A stretch of 64,000 nt of DNA from Echinarachnius parma (Eukaryota > Echinodermata > Echinoidea > Clypeasteroida > Echinarachniidae), in assembly GCA_037951105.1 (NCBI GenBank), contig JBAMJV010000883.1:125913-189912 (forward strand). Direction: 5' to 3'. The notes under the pieces are model-generated. The model did no database searches and was not told the DNA's origin. It saw nothing but the letters and a program-made list of their open reading frames with translations. A program made the position numbers and the translations under genes. Position 1 is the first letter of the stretch. Each line of letters starts with the position of its first letter. This document shows, one piece after another, positions 47,225 through 58,799 of the stretch.

Positions 47225-48340
47225 AATGGATCAAGAAACATTGTCAAAAACCACAAAGCTTACTTAGAACTCTAGCGGTTCCCACATACATACTTAGAAC
47301 TCTAGCGGTTCCCACATACATACTTAGAACTCTATATCGGTTCCCACATACATACTTAGAACTCTAGCGGTTCCCACATACATACTTAGAACTCTAGCGG
47401 TTCCCACATACATACTTAGAACTCTAGCGGTTCCCACATACATACTTAGAACTCTAGCGGTTCCCACATACATACTTAGAACTCTAGCGGTTCCCACATA
47501 CATACTTAGAACTCTAGCGGTTCCCACATACATACTTAGAACTCTAGCGGTTCCCACATACATACTTAGACCTCTAGCGGTTCCCACATAGATACTTAGA
47601 ACTCTAGCGGTTCCCACATACATACTTAGAACTCTAGCGGTTCCCATATACAAACTTAGAACTCTAGCGGTTCCCACATACATACTTAGAACTCTATATC
47701 GGTTCCCACATACATACTTAGAACTCTAGCGGTTCCCACATACATACTTAGAACTCTAGCGGTTCCCACATACATACTTAGAACTCTAGCGGTTCCCACA
47801 CACATACTTAGACCTCTAGCGGTTCCCACATAGATACTTAGAACTCTAGCGGTTCCCACATACATACTTAGACCTCTAGCGGTTCCCACATACATACTTA
47901 GAACTCTAGCGGCTCCCACATACATACTTAGAACTCTATATCGGTTCCCACATACATACTTAGAACTCTAGCGGTTCACACATACATACTTAGAACTATA
48001 GCGGTTCCCATACATCGTTGTTTTCGTATTACCAATAGAAGCATGAAACATCTTTCGTTTTTTCCGAATTTCTCTTTCAACATAATTATTATAAAAAGGT
48101 TTACGATCGAAGTGTTCGAATTTGAACGTCGTCTCCCTGGGAGATTATCAAGTGTGTAAAAAGTTAGTGCAATGATTAAGTAAATATAATTTTGCACAAT
48201 CGCTCATTACTCGTTCAAATAACATTAATTTACCATGGAATGTTCACACATCGCATACCGGACGATGTATCATATCATAGAAATACACATTTTATCAACC
48301 CTCTTCATAATGACTACTATGTGCATATTCCTTTAATTAA
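47225..48340 (-). mobile_element. TTAA-MITE family 1, copy 11, with internal minisatellite
   Basis: Left part GATCAAGAAACATTGTCAAA and right part from TTTTCGTATTACCAATAGAA to GTGCATATTCCTTTAATTA follow the family. The two parts are separated by a 30-bp tandem array at the place where the family normally has a single CTTAGAACTCTAGCGGTT-type stretch. Confidence 0.85.
47262..48016. repeat. 30-bp minisatellite, about 25 units
   Basis: The unit contains ACTTAGAACTCTAGCGGTTC followed by CCACATACAT. Variants include a +2 unit (CTATATCGG) near 47333, 47693 and 47937, and linked GACCTC / ATAGATAC variants near 47570 and 47812, showing block duplications of about 240 bp. Because 30 is divisible by 3, the frames stay open, giving artefact repeats of MYVGTARVLS on the minus strand. 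Confidence 0.97.
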
Positions 48341-48532
48341 CCCTGACTGAATGAGAAATAAATACAATTAATGTAACGTTTTAGGCACTGGTGGTCAAAG
48401 CTTACTGTGCCATATAAATTAAAGTTCACTTTATTGTATATTTTCACCAAGGTCCGCTATTCACATATATATTTTTCTGAAACTCGAAGAATTAATAACC
48501 TTGAGTGACTTACCTCTTCAAATGTCATTTAA

Positions 48533-48986
48533 TATAGGATTTCTCGGTCAATTTCGTAAGTTGGCCACGCGAATTCATTTTGAGTGCATTCAATTTCGCC
48601 GATTTTGTCACCGCAGCTGTATTTTGCAGTTCAAATTCGTTTTTTAGCATTCGAATTCATATAACGATCATTCGAAAACATTTTGTTTGCATTCGATTTG
48701 AAACGTGTTTCTATTTCGTAAAATTGTCATTCAATTTAAAGCGAGAAAATTCGTGATTACGTAATACCGCCTTCCGTGAAATCCGTTGGCGAAATTGAAT
48801 GTAAATAGCGTGTTTTTTTAAATTGAATGCTAAAAGTGGTAAATCACTTGACCGAAGAGCTAAATCGTATGAACAAAATGCAATTTTGAACCACAATTGC
48901 AAGCCTTCAGCTCAATTTCGCGAAATTGAATGACACGTTTATCAAAACGAATGAGAAGCTTACGAAATTGGCCGAGAAATCCTATA
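48533..48986. mobile_element. Foldback element TATAGG-TTTC-CGG, copy 1
   Basis: The ends are TATAGGATTTCTCGGTCAAT and, inverted, TATAGGATTTCTCGGCCAAT, extending about 30 bp, with TA as target. Inside, words of the type CATTCAATTTCG recur many times in both orientations. 454 bp, non-coding. Confidence 0.88.
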
Positions 48987-49511
48987 TTATAATAAGCATG
49001 ATACATATAATGAAAAGGGACGAACATACAATACATTTCTTCCGGCTGTACGAGATTTGTATACGTTTTGCCCTTATTAATGATGAAATCTCTTTTTCTA
49101 TTTATACGATATCCTTCAAACCATTGATTTATCTGCAATTTGATGTGCAAGTTTGCCCTTATTAAGAATAAAATCTCTTTTTGTCATGTGTGCGATATTC
49201 TCTCTACTATTTATCCGCTTTTAACTAAATGACCTTATTACTGATAAAAACCCGACTTCATTTTACATTTTCTGAAATCCCCTTCTCTTCATTTCTGTCT
49301 TAGCTTCCTCCCTATGACCTTATTATGGATAAAATCCTTTAATAAATCTCTTTAATGAATCCCTTTCCGTCATTCATGATATTTCAGAATCATTGCATAC
49401 TCTTGTAATAGTAAGAGACAGACACACGCTGAAATGCGAACATTTTTGACATAGTAAGGATGAAGGCAAAATATGTAGGTAGGCAATTTTGTCCATGGGA
49501 TAACTGTTAAT

Positions 49512-49680
49512 GGTCCCGTTGCAGAAAGAGATACAATCGATTGTAAGTTACAATTAATTGTAATTCAGATCATGTGTTCTAAATGCGCGAATCTGATTGG
49601 TTGAAACGCGCAAAATTTCTGACGTACAATCAATTTATTGTAACTTACAATCGAATGTATCTCTTTCTGCAACGGGGCCC
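49512..49680. mobile_element. Palindromic GGGCCCCGTTGC MITE, copy 2
   Basis: It shares GTTGCAGAAAGAGATACAAT and the inverse end CTGCAACGGGGCCC with 41980-42123. About 169 bp. Confidence 0.88.
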
Positions 49681-49737
49681 TGAACTGGAAATGGCGCTGC
49701 ATTTGTTTCCTTCAAGTTATTTTTCCTTTCAAGGGTG

Positions 49738-50030
49738 GTGAGTACTGTTAACATACTGTGAACACACTGTAAAAACACTGAACACACTGTGAAAATGCTG
49801 TAAACGCACGTTAAAACTACTGTGAACACATTGTCAAGACCCTGATCTCACTGTGAACAAAATATGAACGCATGTTAAACACCGTGAGCACACTCTTAAT
49901 ACAATGTAAGCACACTTTGCTACTAATTGCGAGCATAAACCATTTATCACACTGTATACAGAAGGTGCATGTATCACATTGTGTTCACATTGTGAATCAC
50001 AGTGCGCTCACACTATGACACGCTGTGTTC
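49738..50030. repeat. Degenerate minisatellite, ACTGTGAACAC words
   Basis: Roughly 20 imperfect copies of a 10-12 bp word (ACTGTGAACAC, CTGTAAAAACAC and similar). From about 49950 the word appears inverted (GTGTTCACATTGTG). Confidence 0.8.
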
Positions 50031-51359
50031 TCTCCTGACATCCCCCCCCCCATCTTTCCCACCCCTGTACCCCCTTGCTCTCGACCCTATATGCATGGAC
50101 GCCGCGAGCCTTTCAAAGTGGGTTCCTAATGGCTTTCAAGAAACAAAAATCAAACTGGACATTTCATTTATACGTCACATATAATCAGGCTCGTTCAAAA
50201 TATGCAATGCATTATGTATAATATATCTCCTCGGTCAGCGGCATCGGTATGGCATGATATGATATAGATTATACTCGATATATCCTTCGCAATGATAAAT
50301 ATCGAGTCTGTATTTGTTTATTATGTCTAGATATTATACTCATATAATAGGTTTGATGTCCTTTCCACAACCTATTATGTTTTATAAACGTAATACAATT
50401 ATTTTATAAATGCAATACTTACTTTATCGCTTCTATGAAAATATAAATTATTTCGACTTTATATTCGGGATATAATTAAACATTAAACAAATCTTGATTT
50501 CCCCCAACTAAGCATGAGAAGTGTAATATAAACGCGACATTAATTTTAATTTAAATAATACTTGAATTATATCATTTTTCGCGGTGTCGCAATATGCACA
50601 ATTATACAATGTGTCATTCTTCAAAAATCTAAATTTGTACATCTCCCTCGTCTTTACCATCAACTTCGCTCGAAACCCATAATATTATTCTAACATATTT
50701 GCTCGAATTATGTTTGAAGAGTGCAAAATTGACAGTTCGTTGATTGACTGGTCGTGCACTTTTTTCAGTTAGAGCAAGATATTATGTTTGCAAAGAGGAT
50801 GTCATCTAGCGGTCAAGTCTCTCTATCCCAGTAGTACTTTGGCATTTTTAATTATAATTATTTTTTTATAGAATAAGAGTCATTATTTCATGGTCATAAC
50901 ATGATTATTTGTGCGAAGAAGTAAGCTCTGGTACGATCCCAGTTCTGTAGAGACAAAACTTGTCTTAACTTTGAATAATCGAATCACTGGGCTCAATACC
51001 TGTGTCAAAATTCGTGGAAATCCATACGTCAGTCCACGCAGTCACTATCCCCCTCCCTCCTCCCTTTTCACTACTCGCCATGGTGGACAAAATAAATATA
51101 AATAATTTACAGTAAATTAAGTATTGTTTTGAATGCAGGTTTTTCCTTCTTTTTCCTTCTTTTTTAAAACGTATAAATCCTTGTTCTCCCTCCCTCGTGT
51201 CGGTTAACAATACATGTATAATCATTTGCCCCCACCCCCACCCCCGACAAACAACAAACAAAAAAGCGAAACGTGAAACGGATGTACAGAAGTTGAGATA
51301 TCCCCAGGGATATCTCTTTATTTCAATGTCAACAGAAGACGGATCATGCATGCATGGAC

Positions 51360-51830
51360 TTCAATACTCTACTTCCTCAAACATCAAACATTGGTCTGAC
51401 GGGGTGCAAGACTTTAGGTTTGTCATGTTTATAGGGGGATTGTTCTAGGAAAGAGGAGAAAAGTCAGAAACTTTAATGGTGTAGGCTATTTATGTCTTAA
51501 TACTTACTCCACTTCTTTGATCATCAAACACATTGGTCTCACAGGGAAGGCCTGTAGCCAGGGGGGGGGGGGGGGGGGGCTTGGGTGCGTACTCACCACC
51601 ACCCCCACCCCCCTCCCAATTCAGAAAGTCCATTTTATCGGCCTCGTCTCGGTATTGGCCTCGGCCTCGTCTCAGTCTTGGTCTCGGCAACGACCCCCCC
51701 CCCCCCCCCTGGCTTACACAACTCAAACAGTGCATGGACTCGATCTCGGCCACGAACGGTCTCGGTCCTGTTTTTGTATTGACTACACTTCTTTAAACAT
51801 CAAACATTGGTCTCATGCACAGGGTGAACA
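51360..51830. repeat. Three-copy phrase plus poly-G/poly-C and CTCGG words
   Basis: The phrase TCAAACATTGGTCTCA with a CTCTACTTC-like leader occurs at about 51362, 51507 and 51781. Between copies are a G-run at 51559, a C-run at 51694 and CTCGGCCTCGTCTCGGTA repeats. All open frames here are low-complexity artefacts. Confidence 0.65.
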
Positions 51831-52360
51831 TGTAGGTTCATGATGACTAAACGCACTCAGAATTAGGTTAAATGAAGACACCAATCATCATCGGGTCATG
51901 CACGTGGTGTATTGACGGAGTGGTGGTTTACACTATAGTGTATACGTTATTCGGGAATGGGTACGAGGGGAAAATGGGGCCATTGCACCTCCGTTGTTTG
52001 CCCCACTCGATCACTCCGCCCTCCCCCCCCTCCACATAGCATGACTTTGGAGTACATTATCGAGATGCAATCATACCCGGGGGTGGTTCACAATGAGCCT
52101 ATACGTTCAACTTAAAATCTGTGTGAAACACCCCTACCCCGCTATATAGAGACCTCATGTGTACACCAAAGACCACCTACATGTACACCAAGACCGTCTG
52201 CATGCCCAATAAAGACAACCAATCTTGATTCCTGAAAAGCAGGTTGCATGAAGTCACTGTGCAGGAACTTGTCAATAAAGACCACGTCTTCTCCTTACAT
52301 ATACCCTGTGTGGTTTGAAAGATTGTGTTGCGTGGGGATGCTACACCGCGGATTGCAATG

Positions 52361-52529
52361 TTTAAAGGGCATCAAGCGTGGGGATGCTACATAGCGGGTC
52401 GCCATTTTGAACTGGGCTAGTTTGCGCGCACCGCATGGCACTGAGCTAACGTGAATTACGCACCGTGCGCAACGCGTATGCAAGATGGCGCCGCGCATCT
52501 CATTTGACGAATCTGAACTACCTTTAAAC
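52361..52529. mobile_element. TTAA-MITE family 3, copy 1
   Basis: It starts TTTAAAGGGCATCAAGCGTG and GGGGATGCTACA, with GCCATTTTGAACTGGG inside, and ends GAATCTGAACTACCTTTAA. A second start phrase (GCGTGGGGATGCTACAC) just upstream at 52330 suggests a partial duplication. Confidence 0.75.
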
Positions 52530-52589
52530 TATTATAGGCTTGTGTATGCACGCACACTGAGTCAGTGTGTGTTCGACGCCGTGCACAAT

Positions 52590-52680
52590 ACGTTCACATC
52601 TTCACAAGATGCCAAAAGATGTCAAAAGACGGCACCGCGCGTCTAATTTACGAATCCGAACTAACTTTAAAGTTAAATTT
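52590..52680. mobile_element. TTAA-MITE family 3, fragment
   Basis: ACGGCACCGCGCGTCTAATT and ACGAATCCGAACTAACTTTAA match one end of the family. Similar fragments occur near 39785 and 41500. Confidence 0.5.
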
Positions 52681-53149
52681 AAAATTGCCTTTTGTATTTT
52701 GCTTCGGTTGCCCCTCTCATGGGGAGCCCAAGGCAGGCATGCCCCCCTCTTTGGTCCCGCTGTATGTGATTTTGGCTCCACGCCAATGAGGATTCGGTAT
52801 AGGAGCACTCTCACTATTTGCTCATCATCTTTTATTGATGCTCAACGATGTGGGCGGCGGAAGCTGTCCACGGGCAATCAAGACTGCACATCAAGTAGAA
52901 TGATCAGCACTGATCGTTGAGGCAGGGCAATCCCCCAATCAAAGCTTCATCAACCAGTCGTTATCAAGGACTTGAATTTCACCCGACGATGAGCCGCCGA
53001 TCGACGTCGAAATCTCGTAACGTTATAATCCCAGTCCGATCGACACAGGATGATCTGCGTGGGCATACATAGGGGGCCTTCTTCTAACCACTCGAATGGT
53101 TTATTTTAAAGTGACCTTGAATGATTATTTACTCACCCCGGAATTCGAC

Positions 53150-53210
53150 TGTGTTGCTACGGGGTTCGGGAGAGTGAAGGGGGGAGGGGGGGGGGGGGGG
53201 GTATCCCCCG
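53150..53210. repeat. Poly-G tract
   Basis: GTTGCTACGGGG followed by a run of about 16 G, the same context as the other poly-G elements. Confidence 0.6.
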
Positions 53211-53817
53211 CCCCGCCTTTTGTCTTTACCAGCTATATAATTGCCCACATGACCCCTCTCCTTGCATGATTAATATATATGAAACCAATCAACTATATCA
53301 CTATTGTTTAAATTACCTTATACAAAAATATTATGAGCTTCTAATAAATAAAGAAACATATATTGTCCTCCTCTCTCTTTGACCAGCCACGGAATGGCTC
53401 ACCCCTTGCTACCCTAATAACCACCAATCACGAACAGCTCATACGATGATATTATTATACCGCTGACCTTCCATCCTTATTCAAAAGTCAAAATTAGGGA
53501 CTGCATGTGCATGTAAGACCCAGATTTAGATAATCGTTGCACCTATACATAGCATTATACAGGCGTCATATCATATCGATTAAGCCGCAAGCACATACGT
53601 CGTCGTGCCGCTTTCTTTCTTTGATTCCAAATAAAAACGCGCAACATTGCATTGACTGACTGATCAATGGTTTCTGTTTGCTGTATTCCTTTTTTAGTTG
53701 TTGGGTCGTGCGAAATGGTCCACCAAAATTAATGGCAGTGTACGGTTGGGGTCTTGGCTAGCCTTTCGATATTAAAGGCCTTGTGTCCGAGCTGATAAAG
53801 GCACGGCCGGAACGACT

Positions 53818-54680
53818 TTAAAGGGATATAGGATTGTTGTTGACACGTGGAAAAAGTGATGAATGGTTGATACAAACGTGTATTTTTGTGATCTGATATG
53901 TCCACTAAGTAATGTGTTAACATTTCACGTTTAAAGGGTGCTCTATGGCCGAGTAATTATTAAACGAAAATGCAAAGTGATATTCGCTTTTTAATTTCCC
54001 TTACTTTGTACACAGTGGATAATTACCAATCCAAACACTAATCTATCGTAAATATCTTTTAAACGAAAGGTAAATAAAAAAACAAGTTTCATGATTCTAC
54101 GTATTAGTAATATGAATAAAACAAGGTACGAGAGAACCATGCACTAGAATTCTAATGGCGGCGTCAGACTAGAGCCACGCTCTAGCCACGATCTAGACAA
54201 TAGCTGATCACAATCACTGGAATGTATCTGCAAAATGTCTTTTGTCCAATGAGGATCTGAATGGGAAGATTATATCACATGTGTCAATAGATATCCTTCC
54301 ATGAATGCACAGACAATAGCTCGCTGAACAAAAGACTAGACCCACGACCGACCCACGACCGCTTTTTAAGCTTTGGACATGTCGAAAGCGCTCGAAAGCG
54401 GTCGTGAGTCTTTGGCGACCTACTGTTTTGTTCAGGGAGCCATTGTATGTCCATGCATGAGAGGCTATCCTTTCACCTATGTGTGATAATCCTCCCATTC
54501 ATTCGTCATTTAATCATCGTTCGGACAATGCTTCGCCTCCCACTGCCAAATTTATGAATGGGGATTAGGAGCGTAGCAATTTTATGAATGGGGATTAGGA
54601 GCGGCGCGAGAGCGTAGCTATATGTGACGGGGGTATAAGTAAGTCATGTGGATTTGGACAATGTTACTCGATCCCTCTAT
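53818..54680 (+). mobile_element. TTAA-MITE family 1, copy 12, split by an insertion
   Basis: The left part 53818-54154 follows the family to GAGAACCATGCACTAGAATTC. The right part resumes at about 54638 with AAGTAAGTCATGTGGATTTG and ends ACTCGATCCCTCTA. About 480 bp of unrelated DNA lie between. Confidence 0.85.
54155..54637. mobile_element. Insertion within the family 1 MITE
   Basis: Bordered by TAA on each side. It contains an internal inverted repeat at about 54308-54443 (ACAATAGCTCGCTGAACAAA and its near inverse) and a two-copy phrase TTTATGAATGGGGATTAGGA at 54551 and 54582. Terminal repeats are not convincing, so the class is unknown. Confidence 0.6.
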
Positions 54681-54828
54681 GTTTAATTAAAGTAATTAAC
54701 TTGGCCTACGACGTAGATTTCTCATCAGACGTCAGACTGGGAGACCATTATTACATGATATATAGGCATAGAATTTGTGTTCTTGTTTCATTATTGAACA
54801 AATTAACATGAAACAATTAACAGTGATT

Positions 54829-54955
54829 TCAGTAAAAACCTGTCTTGGCCACTTCAAGTGATCCACTGCAGGGAAAATTACTGTAACAGTAATGGACTCT
54901 GTCTTTAAAGGTAACCTGTCTACAGTGGTCACTATGATTCACAGGTTTGACTGTA
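54829..54955. mobile_element. TA-flanked MITE TACAGTCAAACC, partial copy 2
   Basis: It keeps CCTGTCTACAGTGGTCACTA and the end GGTTTGACTGTA. The other end is worn. Confidence 0.7.
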
Positions 54956-55528
54956 TTTGATACTAATACATTTAAGAAGGCATTACTGCATGTCTCCCAA
55001 TGATGATGATTACAAAGAAATTGTCATAATAAATACTACGAATCAGTTCACTACACCTGAACCAATTACATTTTTGTTAATTTATTTGTGTATTTGGTTG
55101 CTTGGATATTCATGTTTATTTGCACATTTTCCAATTACAGTAATGATTTTAATTAATACAAAAAAAAAATGAAATTTACTGACATAATCGCACCACACAT
55201 GACATCACACCACTCGGTAGTTTAATATACTTTGTTCAATCATCCATATCTTTTGGCGGGTGGGATTTGTAACAACTCGATTTATTTTACAAATTACGAT
55301 AAATTGGTCCGTCTAAAATTGATCGTGTGTTCATCAGAGCCCGCAGACTAATTATGGTTAAGTGAATCATTTCGATAATTGCGAATTTGATTCCTAGAGT
55401 GTATGAGAGTTAAGTACGATTAAAGTGATAAGTGAGATTATCTTCTGATGGAAGAATAAACGATTGGTCGCCAACTGTAATTATCAGAGTTGTTGCCATT
55501 AACAACAAATTGTTTGACGATATTCTGA

Positions 55529-55576
55529 CTATACTACCTACGGTTCGACAATATAGTCGTACCGTAGGTAGTATAG
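55529..55576. repeat. 48-nt hairpin with perfect 16-bp outer stem
   Basis: CTATACTACCTACGGT pairs exactly with ACCGTAGGTAGTATAG. After one T/T mismatch, CGAC pairs with GTCG around a six-base loop. Confidence 0.9.
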
Positions 55577-55935
55577 GTTTGATACTTAATAAATAAATAT
55601 TTAATGGTGTCTGCCTCATACTATTTTAATCCTTTTTTAAATGGTTTATAGGCGGACAGACATTTTGTGTCACTGTGTATTAAAATGCGATGTCATGCTG
55701 ACATTTTGATTTCTGTTTTGAAATATTACATTTATATCGTATGTCTACCTTACGCTTTGGTTTGCAAAAAGAAAAAAAAAGGAATGCCAATACAAGATGT
55801 ATGATTATTATTTATTTTATAAAGTCGGTACATATTAGTACAATACAGGAGCTTATCCAAAAGCAATACTATATCACAGGGGACGTAACAGAGTTGGTTT
55901 ATTAAAGCCCAATATGTGTCCATGTCGAGTTAGTA

Positions 55936-56308
55936 TTAAAGGGATCTCGGAACTTTGTTTACGTGTAGAGAAAATGACCAAGGGTTGATAAAATGTGTAT
56001 TTCTGAGATCTGATATGTTCACTGGTACGTGATGCGTGAACATTTTCATGGTATATAAGTTGAATGTCATAATGACCGCGGGTAATGAGCGAAAATACTA
56101 ATTTACATTCGGTATTACTCATTGCACTGACTTGTAACACAGTTATAATTCTCCCTATAGATAATTCAAAATCTGAACACATTTGGAAAAAAACGAAACC
56201 GCTTCCATGCTTCTTTTGGAAATACGAATACAGCGATCTCTATGTGAGAATCGTTACAGTTCCAAGTATGTTTTTGTGGATTTTGACAGTAATACTAGAT
56301 CCCTTTAA
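55936..56308 (+). mobile_element. TTAA-MITE family 1, copy 13 (full length)
   Basis: TTAA at both ends, AAAGGGATCTCGGAACTTTG at the left and ACTAGATCCC at the right. Confidence 0.9.
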
Positions 56309-56744
56309 TCAGGTTTTGAGGGGGCGACGTATAAAGTTGGGGTGGGTGTTATAATAACACTATTACAACAGGGGGTGTATAAAGTATACCGGTGTTAAGT
56401 GCATAATGTAAGTTAATTGTCAAAGGTATTATGCGATCATTTCATAATAATTATTAGATGTTATTAATATTTTATTCTGGCTCTTTGAACAAGTGGTGTG
56501 TATATCCGTCATATAATATATGGGGTACGATACAAAAAGAAATCAGGGGGCGGTTAGCGGCGTTGACGACGTTGATGCTGATGACGTAATTGAACTAAGT
56601 TACCAAATGAAACCACTTGTACCATACCGGTATAGTATACAAATGTTGTATATAAGCAGTATAATAGGTTCTATTGATATACATGTATCGTGATTTCAAA
56701 ACGAGTGGACGTGTACACCGGATCCAAATTCCAATGCTGGGTAC

Positions 56745-57000
56745 GGTAACGTGGGGGCGTACTAGCGGGGGTGTAAGTGTCTTGGTATATTGGTTCGGGT
56801 ATTCGTCTTTCATTACGAGGGTCGTGGGTTCGATTCCCAATCCCAGCATGTGTGTCCTTCAGCAAGATACTTTATCCACAAGTGCTGCTCTCAACCCAGG
56901 TGTAAGGTAAATGGGTACTTGGCAGGAATGTATTCTTTGTAGTATGTAAGTGGTTAAACCATTTGCCTGGGTCCAAGCAGACATAATTGTGTCCGGTTAT
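56745..57000 (+). mobile_element. tRNA-derived SINE, family B, copy 2
   Basis: A B-box GGTTCGATTCCCAATCCC at 56827, followed by TCCTTCAGCAAGATACTTTA and CAACCCAGGTGTAAGG, the same body as 39866-40240. The head and tail are diverged. Confidence 0.75.
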
Positions 57001-57165
57001 ATTATTTTGTATGCATTTCGAGAAATTCGTTTCTTTCCCTATATACATGCCCTACAAGTCACAATGTAACGTATAATTGTACAAACAATGCCAATGCTAA
57101 TAATGTATAAAAAAAAATTGCAGAAAATGGAGCTCCCTGTCTCCATCGAGTTGCCTATTAAAATG

Positions 57166-57179
57166 GTTGCCATGGTAAC
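57166..57179 (+). promoter_or_regulatory. RFX X-box match
   Basis: GTTGCCATGGTAAC fits the RFX X-box consensus in both half-sites. No gene start is visible nearby, so its use is unknown. Confidence 0.3.
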
Positions 57180-57615
57180 GTGAACTAATTGTGAAAATAC
57201 ACGTGTTCCTCGGGAGTTAGAACTATATAAACATTTTATTACATCTGATTATTTATATTTAGTATGATGATATCATAACAATGTTATTCTGCCCAATAAA
57301 CTTCATATAATTATTCACTTACTGCCATCGATTCATTTTTAAAATCTTAAATATCATGAAATAGACATTATAAATATATAACCACAATACTTACTTAAAC
57401 ATGACTCAATAATTTTTCAGGAAAATCAAATTATGTATAATTATACAGTACATGTATTTATATGCTAGTCTCCAATTATGTACTAGTCCCGAATTCAAGT
57501 AATACACAACTTGTTTTTTTTTCCCTTCACATTTTCACATTACACGTAATGTGTTGGTGGAAAGACATTCCTCATGCGCTCACCTAGCTACATACTCATT
57601 CAGACACAATAGAGT

Positions 57616-57803
57616 ATTAAACGTAGTTCGGACTCGTAAATCAGACGAGCGGTGCCATCTCGCGAACGCCTTGTTCACGGTGTGAAATGCACATAAAAAC
57701 GCTCAGTATTATGCATGCAGTGAGCACAAAATTAAATAACAATAACCCAGTTCAAAATGGCGAACCGCAGTGTATAGCATCCCCACTCATGACGACCTTT
57801 AAA
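57616..57803. mobile_element. TTAA-MITE family 3, copy 2
   Basis: TTAAACGTAGTTCGGACTCG at the left; TCAAAATGGCGAACCGCAGT, then AGCATCCCCACTCATGACGA and CCTTTAA at the right. It is the inverse of 52361-52529. Confidence 0.75.
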
Positions 57804-58669
57804 GGGGCTATTTATTGATTTTGAATTTAGATTCAGCTCATATTACCATATTTCATACACAATCCATAACACGAATATTACAAGTAAATGTTTCAAAACA
57901 TTGTTACTAAGCAGTTATCATCCATTAAATAGTGGTAATTCGTAAGCCCATTATGACATCAAAAAAAATCCCGCCGAAAACAGCTGAAATACTGTGACGT
58001 CAGTGTGTGGTTGAGTTATCATTAGCAGACGATGTCCGATAGATAACAAACACGAATTCGATAGTGCCTTTTTAAAATGACTCTGTTCAATCATCCTTGT
58101 TTATTAAGGAGACTAGTTGTCATTATGTGATCCACTGCCTCACTCTTAAAAGCACTTTTATGCTTTATTCTCATATTTTGTGATTTTCAATGAATGTATA
58201 CTTTAAGGTAGATGATTTTGTTCGAACAAGAGACCCTTGCCAATTAGATGATTACATGGTTGGATATAATATTGTACATAATACATCAGCTAGTGTTTGT
58301 GTTTGCGATACTAAAGAAAAGAACATTGCGACCATCGAATACCTCGAATAATAAATGCTGCGTGAACGGGAGATGACTTTTTTGTCTGACAGTGTTTGAG
58401 CTTGTCACGAATCGATGATGGATTGGTTTGTAGTTTGCGGAGGTGGCGCTGAAGACGAAGACATCTTAATATGATATCATGACATTTTGCGAACACAAAA
58501 TAAACTAGCTGTCAGCTGGTCGGGGGGAATGTAGCGCATTGATCACAATGTTTGTATCTCGATATATTATATAGACGCATCAGTGTAGCAAGGTTTTTTT
58601 TTATGTGTCCCTAAATAAAAAGTTTGTGACAAATATAAAAAGGATTATATATATATAGGATGCTTGGGG

Positions 58670-58760
58670 TTGTGAGGGGGGGGGGGGGGGTAATCGTATA
58701 GGGCATAACGTTTTACTATGGCGCCCCCCCCCCCCCCTCTCCTCCCTTCCCTCCCCTATA
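58670..58760. repeat. Poly-G and poly-C tracts
   Basis: G-run at 58677 and C-run at 58724 separated by about 35 bp, a potential hairpin. The open frame across it is an artefact. Confidence 0.7.
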
Positions 58761-58799
58761 CCACACGCTATACGATTGGTGGTACACACAAATGGCGAT

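Noticed and set aside
47324..47925. Open frames encoding repeated MYVGTARVLS
   Set aside because: They follow from a 30-bp minisatellite whose length is a multiple of three; the repeat is inside a MITE and there is no gene context.
47262..48016. CRISPR-like array
   Set aside because: Units are contiguous with no unique spacers, and the surrounding DNA is eukaryotic.
51490..51843. Several Gly/Pro-rich open frames on both strands
   Set aside because: They are translations of poly-G and poly-C runs.
55529..55576. A let-7-like microRNA
   Set aside because: Only a loose resemblance in the GGTAGTATAG part; the seed does not match and the hairpin is too short.
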